From Aeromicrobium sp. Root495 (GTDB lineage Bacteria; Actinomycetota; Actinomycetes; Propionibacteriales; Nocardioidaceae), in contig NZ_LMFJ01000002.1 in assembly GCF_001426755.1 (NCBI RefSeq), positions 64,240 to 128,239 on the forward strand: a DNA stretch of 64,000 nucleotides, read 5' to 3'. The stretch's first letter is position 1. Every line of letters starts with the position of its first letter. The translations under genes were made by a program, and so were the position numbers. This document shows positions 45,394 to 53,553 of this stretch, one piece after another. The notes below the pieces were generated by a model that ran no database searches, had not been told where the DNA came from, and saw only the letters and a program-made list of their open reading frames with translations.

Positions 45394-45684
45394 CTAGTCG
45401 CGCTCGGCGATGATCCAGCCGACGAGAAAGAACATCGGGCTGAGCCCGAGGATCAGCCCGGTTCCCGCCCAGATGTTGCTGGTCCCGTTCGGCATGGCCA
45501 TGAGGGCGCCGATCGTCGTCCCGGCCAAAATCGCGAGTAGGGCACTGTCGAGCCAGACGATCAATCCTCGTGACCCCTTCGGCGCCCCGAGCAGCTTCCG
45601 CTCCACCATCAGCGCGATTAGGACGGTGGGAGCAATCTGGGCGATGACGCCGCACTGTGCCTCGGTGAGGATGACTTCGTTCAT
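45394..45684 (-). CDS. Small three-helix membrane protein
   Basis: A 96-residue protein with three membrane segments (CGVIAQIAPTVLIALMVE, WLDSALLAILAGTTIGALMA and TGLILGLSPMFFLVGWIIA). No family is recognised. No ribosome site precedes the ATG at 45684, but TACGTT lies 7 bp upstream, as expected for a -10 box of a leaderless transcript. It is one of three small membrane protein genes between the T4SS and the ANTAR gene. Confidence 0.65.
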   Translation of the reverse strand: MNEVILTEAQCGVIAQIAPTVLIALMVERKLLGAPKGSRGLIVWLDSALLAILAGTTIGALMAMPNGTSNIWAGTGLILGLSPMFFLVGWIIAERD

Positions 45685-45740
45685 GGCCGACAACGTAGTG
45701 CGAAGGTCAGACCAGACGGACTGAGTGCAGGCTGCACTCG

Positions 45741-46007
45741 TCAGTCGTCGTTGGGCGGGTTCCCCCAAGTGCCCTTCAGACCCTCGCGTCGTCGCTCACC
45801 CCAGGCGGTCAGTTTCGGACCGAACAGTGCCAGCAAACCGAAGACCACTGCGCAGACGAACATGACTGCGACAAAGATCCCCTTCCCTCTGCCGTCATAT
45901 GCGATCAACCCGACCGAGCCCGCGACGACGCACGCACCAGTGAACAGCCATCGCCCCCAGGTTGAAGTCGGACCCGAACCGTAGAACCCGCCGCCAAAGT
46001 CAGCCAT
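45741..46007 (-). CDS. Small two-helix membrane protein
   Basis: An 88-residue protein with a Gly/aromatic N terminus and two membrane segments (WLFTGACVVAGSVGLIAY and GIFVAVMFVCAVVFGLLALF), then a basic C-terminal tail. AAGGGA lies 7 bases before the ATG. No family recognised; 56 bp upstream of the three-helix protein and probably co-transcribed with it. Confidence 0.65.
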   Translation of the reverse strand: MADFGGGFYGSGPTSTWGRWLFTGACVVAGSVGLIAYDGRGKGIFVAVMFVCAVVFGLLALFGPKLTAWGERRREGLKGTWGNPPNDD

Positions 46008-46171
46008 GCTATTCCCTTCTGATGCGCGTGAAGATGATGTTCGCCCAGGTATCAATGGACCGCACGTCGAGTCATTCGCAAGGGTGGGGACGTTTCGTGC
46101 GTGCGGGCCCGGGTAATCTCGTGTCTGGATCAGGCAGGCGGTCCCCACCGCTTCAAGGTCAGGACCCTGCC

Positions 46172-46366
46172 GTGCCGCCCTCGATCAAGCTCGTCCTCGC
46201 CGGCGCCGTCATCGGAGCCATCGGCGTCATCCTGTGGCGCATGTTCGACGATGAGGACGCGACCGCGCGCGTCCGTCACTACGAGTTGCTCGGCGCGGCA
46301 GCGGTCACCTTCCTCGGAGGGGCGCTCATCCTGCTCGGTCTCATACTGTCCACGTTCGGCGGCTGA
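46172..46366 (+). CDS. Small two-helix membrane protein
   Basis: A 64-residue protein with two membrane segments (LVLAGAVIGAIGVILWRMF and LLGAAAVTFLGGALILLGLIL) separated by the acidic loop DDEDATARVRHYE. GTG at 46172 follows AGGAC. It is divergent from the preceding two genes. Function unknown. Confidence 0.5.
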   Translation: MPPSIKLVLAGAVIGAIGVILWRMFDDEDATARVRHYELLGAAAVTFLGGALILLGLILSTFGG

Positions 46367-46513
46367 CAGGCGGAGACGCCCGTGAGCTACTGCTTAACCA
46401 GCGGACGTCCCCTCGGCCCGCGCCTGCCAGCGGGCAGCAGCCTCGCCGACTCACTCGGACCGTGCCGAAGAGGTACCCCGGTGTGGGCAGTAGGAAACGA
46501 CGACCGCGGATGC

Positions 46514-46810
46514 CTACGCGTCCAGCTCGGCGTCGTTCCCGACGCTCAGGTCTCGGCCGCCGATGACCTCTTCGGCGATGACATACATCTTGCGGTTCTC
46601 GTGCTGGGAGATACGCACTAGCAACTTGAACGCAAGGTCGGAGTCGAGACCGTAGCGCTCCATGACGATCCCGATCGCAATCCCGATTCGACCGCGGTTC
46701 TCCAGGCCGCTCTTCAAATGAGCGACCTGCTTCTCGAGGTCTTCGTGCTCTTCCAACGCCGTGCTCTTCCGGATCAAGCGTGAAGGTTGCTGCGTTTGGC
46801 TACACAGCAA
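46514..46810 (-). CDS. Standalone ANTAR-domain protein
   Basis: The last 70 residues form an ANTAR RNA-binding domain (LKSGLENRGRIGIAIGIVMERYGLDSDLAFKLLVRISQHENRKMYVIAEEVI, here in parts: helix one GRIGIAIGIVMER, helix two LAFKLLVRIS, helix three MYVIAEEVI). A coiled stretch precedes it, but no GAF, PAS or receiver domain. The start is unclear: TTG at 46810 or 46777, neither with a ribosome site. It may be the stump of a GAF-ANTAR regulator or a functional short antiterminator. Three large inverted repeats lie directly upstream. Confidence 0.65.
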   Translation of the reverse strand: MLCSQTQQPSRLIRKSTALEEHEDLEKQVAHLKSGLENRGRIGIAIGIVMERYGLDSDLAFKLLVRISQHENRKMYVIAEEVIGGRDLSVGNDAELDA

Positions 46811-46877
46811 CGAACGAATGCGATCCTAGCCAAACCTGGCGCACGCGCTGCCCAACGTGCTTGGTCGGCGGTCCCGA

Positions 46878-47050
46878 GCGAAGAGCCCCAAGCGGGTTGA
46901 GGCTCTTCGCGACCACCCATGATCGGGGTAGAACCGGCGGTCGAGACGAAAATAACTCGACCGCCGGGGCCGTGCCAATCGGCTTGCGCAAACTTCCGGC
47001 ACCGCCAAACAACGCCCCGCCCGACCGCGTTCGGACTAGCGGGGCGTTGT
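46878..47050. repeat. Three tandem perfect inverted repeats
   Basis: Repeat one: GCGAAGAGCC/GGCTCTTCGC, 46878-46910, 13-base loop. Repeat two: CCGGCGGTCGAG/CTCGACCGCCGG, 46934-46967, 10-base A-rich loop. Repeat three: ACAACGCCCCGC/GCGGGGCGTTGT, 47009-47050, 18-base loop, followed by TTTGG on the minus strand. All arms are perfect. They fill the gap between the ANTAR gene and the gene at 47182 and could be terminators, an RNA leader or a replication/transfer origin. Confidence 0.8.
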
Positions 47051-47181
47051 CTTGCGGTGCACACCGAACGCTCTACCCCAGCGTCGGTGGCGTTCATCCT
47101 GCTCAACGACTAGGTGCCCGTGAGGTGACGTTGGCACTCGTCGAAACAACGGTGTCGGTGCTCACGCCTACGCTCACGGCC

Positions 47182-47523
47182 ATGCCCAGTCGCCGCCTCC
47201 ACCCCGACACCAAGCTCGAGATTGACCTGATCGGCACGGCCGGGCGGCTGCTCCGCGAGGGCGTCGAGTGGGATGCTGCCGTGGCTCATCTCCGCGAGAT
47301 TGCCGACGGCCGTACTGACCTCCTCGCAAGAGCCTCCGGCAACTTCCTCGGCGGCTACCTTGCAAGCCCGGGCATGCATCACCCGACCGAACTGCGTCCT
47401 GCGCTATGGCTGCTCGAGGCGGGAGCGGACCCGAGCCTCGTCGCGGCGGCCGTCGACCGCACGCGGGCGAACTCGGCCGGTTCGTCGTACAGCGATCCGG
47501 GTAGTCAGTCTTCCCGCTCCTGA
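47182..47523 (+). CDS. Hypothetical protein
   Basis: A 113-residue mainly helical protein (TAGRLLREGVEWDAAVAHLREIA, then RPALWLLEAGADPSLVAAAVDR, an ankyrin-like LLEAGAD phrase). Codon pattern looks real, but no ribosome site precedes the ATG, and starts further upstream are possible. No family recognised. Confidence 0.5.
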   Translation: MPSRRLHPDTKLEIDLIGTAGRLLREGVEWDAAVAHLREIADGRTDLLARASGNFLGGYLASPGMHHPTELRPALWLLEAGADPSLVAAAVDRTRANSAGSSYSDPGSQSSRS

Positions 47524-47631
47524 CCGCCGCACCCACCTACGCCGAAGTGGCATGTGTGGAACTCGCCCATCGGTTCGGCTTCAGTAGATTTTGGTCTATT
47601 TGTCTGCGGGACGGGCCGTTGAGGAGGACCC

Positions 47632-47772
47632 TTGGCGCTAGGCGCGTGGGAGACGCGCAAGGTCTGGGAGGACCCGCATGTTGCACTCGTCAACGCTCAC
47701 GCCCGATGGGCGGCTGTCCTGCTGCGGCGCCTCACCGCTAGCGCTGCCTCTAAACGATCGCATCGCAGATGA
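47632..47772 (+). CDS. Possible very small protein in the 47.5-47.95 kb gap
   Basis: A 46-codon frame starts with TTG at 47632, 4-5 bases after a perfect GAGGAGG. It encodes a Trp-, Arg- and Ala-rich peptide (LGAWETRKVWEDPHVALVNA, then ARWAAVLLRRL). No family is known. The rest of 47524-47950 shows nothing. The ribosome site is the main support. Confidence 0.35.
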   Translation: MALGAWETRKVWEDPHVALVNAHARWAAVLLRRLTASAASKRSHRR

Positions 47773-47950
47773 CTCTGAGAGCGTTACGTGCACTGAGCGC
47801 ACGCCCGTCGCGAGGACCGATCGCAAGGGTCATCTTCGCATCGTCTCGTGATCCAGAGCTCGCGCCAGGGACTCCGCAACGGACGGGGCCGGTGCGGGAA
47901 CCCTGCTCCCGGGAGTGAGCTTTGGCACGGGCAGTCAGCGCGTGCGACCG

Positions 47951-48643
47951 CTAGGCTGCCTCGCCCGCGACCTTCTTCGAAGCCGTGCGTGCGATCTTCT
48001 CGAAGTCGCTCGCCTTCATGCCGGATCCACCGACGCCGGCAGCTGAAAGCAGGATGACATTGTCGCCGAGCCGCGTGACGACGATCTGACCCGAGAACGG
48101 GAAGCCCGACGATTCGCCCGACAGGCTGTACGCGAGTGTCTCGTCTCCGAGGTTGGGGAAGGACATGCGGCTCACCTTGAAGGTGACCGAGTCGTCGCCT
48201 TCGCCGGCAGTGTAGGAGTTGCACGAGTCGAGCGCCTTCCGGGCGTCAGCGAAACCGTCACCGGCCTTGCCCTCTTTCGTGGTCGTGACGCTCTCGGCCA
48301 CGAAGGGACCGTAGTCGCCCTGTGTGAAGGAGGCCTCTTCCTCGTCGACCTTGTTGCTCTTGACGTCGGCCGAGTCGACGAGCTCCTTGCATCCGGGATC
48401 GCCGCTCGTGAAGTCGTCGTCGCTGCTGTCGTCGGCAGGGTCCGGGTCAACCGAATAGCCAGTGGGCATGTCGTCGAGCGTCAGCACGGCCTTCTTGAGC
48501 GAGCTCTTCGAGAGCGTCGAGTACTTCGAAGAGTCATCTTTGGCCGCGGGAGCGCCAGCCCTCTTCGGAGCCTCATCACTTCCACCACTGCATGCGGACA
48601 GGGCGACCAGGAGGAGGGGCAGGAGGAGGGCAAGGCGCTTCAT
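47951..48643 (-). CDS. Secreted lipoprotein
   Basis: A 230-residue lipoprotein with signal peptide and lipobox LVALSAC (Cys18), then a Ser/Ala/Lys-rich linker with acidic repeats (DPADDSSDDDF). A globular domain of about 150 residues contains MSFPNLGDETLAYSL and GQIVVTRLGDNVILLS. The fold resembles mycobacterial and nocardioidal sensor-type lipoproteins; no function is assigned. It lies downstream of a DUF3263 gene on the same strand. Confidence 0.8.
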   Translation of the reverse strand: MKRLALLLPLLLVALSACSGGSDEAPKRAGAPAAKDDSSKYSTLSKSSLKKAVLTLDDMPTGYSVDPDPADDSSDDDFTSGDPGCKELVDSADVKSNKVDEEEASFTQGDYGPFVAESVTTTKEGKAGDGFADARKALDSCNSYTAGEGDDSVTFKVSRMSFPNLGDETLAYSLSGESSGFPFSGQIVVTRLGDNVILLSAAGVGGSGMKASDFEKIARTASKKVAGEAA

Positions 48644-48688
48644 GACCCGCGAGCCTAGTCCGGGCCCAGGCCACCTGTCCCGGAATCG

Positions 48689-48958
48689 TCAGAGGTCGAG
48701 GAGCGAGAGCCGCAGGGACTGTCGTGTACGAGCCCACGCGGCTCGCTGTCGACCGAGACGCTTCACGAGGAGCGGCTCGGCGGCCAGCGCCTCCTCGCGG
48801 TCGATGAGCGCGTTCAGCTCCGTGTAGTACCGCGTCGCCGAGATGTCGAAGACCTCGCGGATGCGCGCTTCCTTCGCGCCGGCGAGGTGCCACCACATGG
48901 CCTCGAGCGCGAGCATCCTGGCGGTCGCGCTCAGAGTGCTCACGCTCGCGGCCGCCAC
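48689..48958 (-). CDS. DUF3263 family protein
   Basis: An 89-residue helical protein with the DUF3263 pattern LALEAMWWHLAGAKEARIRE, FDISATRYYTELNALIDR and VKRLGRQR. Such proteins are common in actinobacteria and may bind DNA through the helix-turn-helix-like centre. The frame starts with GTG at 48958; an ATG inside (residue 15) is an alternative. It lies 71 bp downstream of the LysM-BTAD gene. Confidence 0.8.
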   Translation of the reverse strand: MAAASVSTLSATARMLALEAMWWHLAGAKEARIREVFDISATRYYTELNALIDREEALAAEPLLVKRLGRQRAAWARTRQSLRLSLLDL

Positions 48959-49029
48959 CGACAGAAGAGCCTCGAGGACCCCTTCTGTGTCAGGAAAGCG
49001 CTCTTCGACTCACGGGAACCGGTCACGCC

Positions 49030-52000
49030 CTAACCCGTGTTCCGGGATCGGCCCAAAGACTGGACTCTTGCGGATAGGTCAGCCGGACCGCCCTCATCGT
49101 CGATGCGGTTGAACACTTCGACGTTCAGGAAGGCGTCGGCTTCCCGCTGTCTGCCCTCCGCCCGCAGAACCGCCGCAAGATTCAGCCGAGCGGACTCAGA
49201 GTCCGGAACGGCACTCAGTGCGATCTCCGCGGCCTTCCGAGCAAAATGGAGCTCCCCCCGGGCAATTTCGTGCGTGACAACGACGACGCTCATGTCCTCG
49301 ATCATGAACGACGCATGGCTGTCGAGCGAGTCTTCAAAGACCCACTCCCATCCGCCGAGACGGAGCTGGTCGAACGGCCGGCCGGCCACGAGCCGAAGCG
49401 CCCTCCAGTAATCCTCTATGCCCTCCGGCCCCCTGGCTTCGCCCCGCAGACGCAGACGCCGGACGAGATCGATATCGACGATCACCGACGGAACCTCGTA
49501 CACGCCGACTCCCCGCTGCACCGCAGACTTCGACTTGATCGCCTCAGGCAGGTACGGCATGCCCGTCAGCGGGTCGGTCCCACACCACTTCCGCAGAATG
49601 CCAACGACCGTGCTGGCTCGGTCGACGCTGATGTCGAAGGTCGCAGCCACCTGTTCCCTCGTTGCACCATGGGGACGCGTCGCGAGGTAGGCCAGGACCT
49701 CTGTGTAGTAAGCCCTTCGCCGATCTAACGCATCACCGGAGGTGGTCGCTGTGACGGGTCCGAGCAGCCGCAATCGTGGTCGCGTCGTGTTCTCGTCCGC
49801 CCATGCTGCGAGATCAGTATCCAACTCAGGATCGGATGCTCGGACCTTCTCGCTGATCGTGGTCGTGACAGCAGGCGCGAGGCGCTCGATGTCCTCTTCC
49901 GTTGCGCATCCAGCCTGCGCAATGGCCTGGTCCTCGGAATCGAGAATGGCCTCGGCAGGCTCGATGGACTGCACGCGCGGGTCGACTGTGAACTCGTCGC
50001 GGAGCGTCCCGAGCGATGTCGCGAAACCCGCCCAGGCCTGATCACCGGCGAGAGGCTCCGGCTCTACGTCGGCCGCGCCTGCCACGTGCTCCAACAACGC
50101 AGCACAGCTCTTGGCCTCTGCCGCACTCAAATGACAGGCACTGAGGTCGAGGCCCAGGCTCTCAACTCTCAGGCCGCCCGCGGCCTCCAAGGTCAATTTC
50201 TCGTCGTTGGTCTCGTCCGCACCGCCGATGATCACCAGCGCTGCGGCCGCTCGGGAGCTATCTTCAGCGATCGCCTCCCGGAAATCACTCCACAGTTCCG
50301 CGCTGCCGGCTCCCAGCGCCACTATCGAGACCCAGGGGTCTGGATCATGTCCGGTGACGCGAGCAGACACCACGTCCATGTCATAGGCGTCGAGTCGAGA
50401 CCGTGTGTTCCGCGCGGCTTGAGCGAAAGACTTCGCTGTCGATTGCTGGTCGCCCGACCGAAGCCGACCTCGATTGAGCGGGATGGTTTCCTCGGCAATG
50501 TCATGCAGGTTCACCGACACGTCACGCGACCATGGGTTGCAAGCTAGCTCGGCAGCCATGTAGCGGGCCAAGCCACTGGATGCATCCGCATCGCCGACGA
50601 GCGCAAGATTGCGGCCCTCGATGTTGAGCAGCCACGTGCCGGATTCGTCGTGTCCGACGACGACGGCGAGCGGCCAGGGCGCAGAGCGATCCGGGACGTG
50701 ATCCCCCAGATCCTCCAGGTCACGATTCTTGTCGACTGACCACGATCTCAGGTCCTCCGAAGCGATCCAGGCGGTCCCGGCGGGGGCAGGCGCTGCGCTT
50801 GCCAAGTTGAGAGTCACGGAGGAGCTCGTGACCTGTATCGACTCGAGATCCGGCGCGTACCCATTGGCTGCCAAGCCGGAGCTTGCCGCACGTCGCAGCA
50901 TCTCGTCAATGATCATGACGTCGACCTCTGCCCGCCCACGTGCTGCCGCCGCTGACTTTTCAACGGGGCCCAGCTCGACCGTCGGAGAAGCAAGCATCAG
51001 CCCGGGCTTACGGTTCCGTCGGCGCTCGGCGTGAGCGCGGCGAAGCTTCAGCAGCAGCGCTCCCGCCAGCAGAGCGCCGCCACTGGCTAGGCCGGGCAGC
51101 ATCCAGCTGGGCAGGTCTCCGTCAGCCCCGGATTCTGATGCGAGGTCCCGCTCCGCATGTGCAGAATCACCAAGGGACGACGCAGTGATCTCGGGCCATC
51201 CTGCCCCGGGCCCCTCGAGGTGCGGGCGTTTCTCCCGTGGTTCAGGCATATCCAACTGCTCAGCTGCGGCAACGTCACCGGAGATCTGCAGTCGTTGACC
51301 CGGGTAGATCTCGTCTGGGTCATCCAGCGGGGTGGGCTGGGGCAAAGACTTCGAGCGATCGAAGATCTCGCTGTAGGCGGTCGAGTCGCCCAGCTCCTCC
51401 TGGGCGATCTGGCTCAGGGTGTCGCCTCGCTCGACGGTGTACAGCCGGGGCTTCGCATCGTCTGACGACGGAACTTCGAGCAGCCAGCCGGGCCGTATGA
51501 CCGACGCTGCCTTGAACACTGCGCCATCCACCATCGGCCGACCTTCGTTGAGCCTGGCGACTTCTCGCCACCTCTGCCCGTCGCCGAGGTGCCGCTCCGC
51601 GATGGACCACAGCGAGTCGCCCCTGCGGACCACGACCTGCTCTTCGACGCCTTGTTGCTGCTTGCGGTCCTCTGTCGCCCTCGGCGGCGAGACCTGATGG
51701 GTGGGCCGCGTCTGAAAGCCGTCGTGCGGCATCGTGGCGGTAGCCGCACCAGCGGGTTCAGAGCTCGAGGCGAACAGCGACGTCAGCTGAACGGAGCCGA
51801 GGACAACTGCGCCGACGAGCATGCGAGCGAGATGGCGCTGTCCTTCGAACACGCCTGGTACTTCGATGCGTCGCTCACGCGCACGCGTCGCCGTCACTGC
51901 CTCGACCGCCAGGGTGACGGTTAGCTGGGCCCAGACGACCCACGCGAGAACTGCGAGAATCCCGACGACGGCGTCATCAGTCAGCTGCGCGGTCGCACTC

Positions 52001-52113
52001 AAGCCCTCCGGCGGAACAGGGTCTCCGACGAATCTGACCAGCGCCCAAGGCACGCCGACCGTGATGGCCAGTACCGCCAGAAGTGCGGCAGCTCCCTTGC
52101 TGATTCGAGTCAT
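49030..52113 (-). CDS. Membrane LysM protein with C-terminal BTAD regulator domain
   Basis: A 1027-residue protein. It has three membrane segments in the first 120 residues. Two LysM domains follow (about 155-210, RRGDSLWSIAERHLG; 225-280, VERGDTLSQIAQEELG), then another membrane segment (MLPGLASGGALLAGALLL, about 338-356). A long cytoplasmic region (380-800) contains degenerate P-loop-like strands. The C-terminal winged helix (GATREQVAATFDIS) and bacterial transcriptional activator (BTAD) domain end the chain. It closes the Tad operon, 13 bp after the last pilus gene. It may bind peptidoglycan and signal inside the cell. Confidence 0.88.
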   Translation of the reverse strand: MTRISKGAAALLAVLAITVGVPWALVRFVGDPVPPEGLSATAQLTDDAVVGILAVLAWVVWAQLTVTLAVEAVTATRARERRIEVPGVFEGQRHLARMLVGAVVLGSVQLTSLFASSSEPAGAATATMPHDGFQTRPTHQVSPPRATEDRKQQQGVEEQVVVRRGDSLWSIAERHLGDGQRWREVARLNEGRPMVDGAVFKAASVIRPGWLLEVPSSDDAKPRLYTVERGDTLSQIAQEELGDSTAYSEIFDRSKSLPQPTPLDDPDEIYPGQRLQISGDVAAAEQLDMPEPREKRPHLEGPGAGWPEITASSLGDSAHAERDLASESGADGDLPSWMLPGLASGGALLAGALLLKLRRAHAERRRNRKPGLMLASPTVELGPVEKSAAAARGRAEVDVMIIDEMLRRAASSGLAANGYAPDLESIQVTSSSVTLNLASAAPAPAGTAWIASEDLRSWSVDKNRDLEDLGDHVPDRSAPWPLAVVVGHDESGTWLLNIEGRNLALVGDADASSGLARYMAAELACNPWSRDVSVNLHDIAEETIPLNRGRLRSGDQQSTAKSFAQAARNTRSRLDAYDMDVVSARVTGHDPDPWVSIVALGAGSAELWSDFREAIAEDSSRAAAALVIIGGADETNDEKLTLEAAGGLRVESLGLDLSACHLSAAEAKSCAALLEHVAGAADVEPEPLAGDQAWAGFATSLGTLRDEFTVDPRVQSIEPAEAILDSEDQAIAQAGCATEEDIERLAPAVTTTISEKVRASDPELDTDLAAWADENTTRPRLRLLGPVTATTSGDALDRRRAYYTEVLAYLATRPHGATREQVAATFDISVDRASTVVGILRKWCGTDPLTGMPYLPEAIKSKSAVQRGVGVYEVPSVIVDIDLVRRLRLRGEARGPEGIEDYWRALRLVAGRPFDQLRLGGWEWVFEDSLDSHASFMIEDMSVVVVTHEIARGELHFARKAAEIALSAVPDSESARLNLAAVLRAEGRQREADAFLNVEVFNRIDDEGGPADLSARVQSLGRSRNTG

Positions 52114-52126
52114 TGATTCCGCTCCA

Positions 52127-52540
52127 TCAATTCTGGCTCTCGTTGTTCTCGTCGATCGACATGGCGGTTGCCTCGGAATGCACGGTGTAGCCGGAGACTC
52201 CGAAAGCTCCGAGGATCACGGACTTCGTACGACTCGTCACGACGACGGTGACCTCATCTCCGCGGACTCTCACCGCTGCCGTGAGCCCTGCAGCGGCCGC
52301 GTACCGATGAGCCGCCGCACGAGCTTCGGAGGGCACGAGATCCGAACCGCCGGTGCGCAAACTGTCAGTGTCGAGCTGGTCCGCGCCCACCCGAGCTGAT
52401 TGTTCTGCGACGCGCGCTGCCTCTCTCTTGGCGGCAAGTGTGTAGCCACCGTCGATCACCAGCCCGGCCACGGCCAGGATCGCGATCGACATGAAGATCA
52501 TCCAGAGCGTGGCGGAACCCTGTTGCCGGCGGCTGCTCAT
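52127..52540 (-). CDS. TadG/TadE-like pseudopilin
   Basis: A 137-residue protein with the N-terminal QQGSATLWMIFMSIAILAVAGLVIDGG segment (TadG-type, pilus assembly) and a short periplasmic domain. It starts with ATG overlapping the preceding stop. Minor pilin or anchor of the Tad machine. Confidence 0.8.
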   Translation of the reverse strand: MSSRRQQGSATLWMIFMSIAILAVAGLVIDGGYTLAAKREAARVAEQSARVGADQLDTDSLRTGGSDLVPSEARAAAHRYAAAAGLTAAVRVRGDEVTVVVTSRTKSVILGAFGVSGYTVHSEATAMSIDENNESQN

Positions 52541-52950
52541 CCGTCGGCCCGGTACTGCTCGATCGGCACGGTCGCGTCGGCAACATAGGTCTTCGACCCC
52601 GGCAACCCCGAGAGCGCCAGGTCCGACAGGCGCGCAACGCAGGTGACGCGCGCACGCACCGCGCCGCCGGGTCGCTCGTTTGTCGTGTTGATCTGCACCG
52701 TGAGCTGGGCGCACGACAAGCCCCGGTCGGCGATCGACTTCCGTGCGGCCGTTCGACCGGCCTCACCTGCCGCGGCATCATCTCGTTCGAGCGAGGCGGA
52801 CCGAGCCGCCTCGAAGGCAGCCGCCGTCACCCGTTGGCTGGCGAGCGACATGCGACCAAGTCCGACGATCAGGAGCACGAACATGATCGCCAGCACGGAG
52901 CAGATCGCAAGCTCGAGCGAGTAGGACCCCCGTTCCGTCCTCGCGTTCAC
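52537..52950 (-). CDS. TadE-like minor pilin
   Basis: A 137-residue protein with a pilin-like N terminus (ERGSYSLELAICSVLAIMFVLLIVGLGRM), containing the Glu found at position +5 of class IVb pilins, and a globular domain with one Cys pair. GTG start overlaps the previous stop (GTGA). Confidence 0.82.
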   Translation of the reverse strand: MNARTERGSYSLELAICSVLAIMFVLLIVGLGRMSLASQRVTAAAFEAARSASLERDDAAAGEAGRTAARKSIADRGLSCAQLTVQINTTNERPGGAVRARVTCVARLSDLALSGLPGSKTYVADATVPIEQYRADG

Positions 52951-53333
52951 GGCTCCTCCACGAATCGCTCGACGGGCCCAGCGGACGTTCGGGATACTTC
53001 GGGATGGAAGCCCGGGATGAGGCTCTTCACCTTCGCCGCAACGGTCACGCTCGCGACGGTCTCGCTCCTCCTGGCGGAGATGTTGTAGGACGTGAACATG
53101 GGGCCAGCCAGCCGACCCAGATACCCCTGGGCTCGCGACCTCCCCTCGGTGGCGCTTCCATCGAAGGCGCGCGCCCGGGCCGCACCCTCATCTGCCGCAG
53201 CCTGCGCCGCGTTCTGCGCGTGCATGGTAAATCCAGTCTGAACGGCCACCATGAGGAAGAGCAGGAGAAGCGGCATGGTGATGACGAACTCCAGCACCGT
53301 CGCCCCGCGCTCGCCGTCCTTCGCCCTCAGCAT
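52947..53333 (-). CDS. TadE-like minor pilin
   Basis: A 128-residue protein with ERGATVLEFVITMPLLLLFLMVAVQTGF at the N terminus, the classical TadE hydrophobic helix with Glu+5, then an Ala-rich helix (NAAQAAADEGAARARAF). It lies 4 bp after the Flp-like pilin gene. Confidence 0.85.
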   Translation of the reverse strand: MLRAKDGERGATVLEFVITMPLLLLFLMVAVQTGFTMHAQNAAQAAADEGAARARAFDGSATEGRSRAQGYLGRLAGPMFTSYNISARRSETVASVTVAAKVKSLIPGFHPEVSRTSAGPVERFVEEP

Positions 53334-53337
53334 GGGT

Positions 53338-53538
53338 TCAGTTCGTCGGGACCGAGTTGGCCGTGTCGAGGACCTTCGCCTTGAGAATGGCGAGGGCAGC
53401 GAGAGCGATGGCTGCGAGACCGGCAGCAATGAGGACTACCTCGATCGTGCTCGCACCAAGCTCGGTCCGCACCCGCTGTCGGACGTGTCTCCGGACCTGC
53501 GAAGTCCACCACGACGAGGTCGTCATCAGGATCAGCAT
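53338..53538 (-). CDS. Flp-like major pilin candidate
   Basis: A 66-residue protein. The leader is basic; the pilin core GASTIEVVLIAAGLAAIALAALAILKAKVL carries the Glu and is followed by a very short C-terminal tail. Size fits class IVb Flp pilins. GGAAGG lies upstream of the ATG. No prepilin peptidase gene (TadV) is seen in the window. Confidence 0.8.
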   Translation of the reverse strand: MLILMTTSSWWTSQVRRHVRQRVRTELGASTIEVVLIAAGLAAIALAALAILKAKVLDTANSVPTN

Positions 53539-53553
53539 GCTTTTTCCTTCCGT

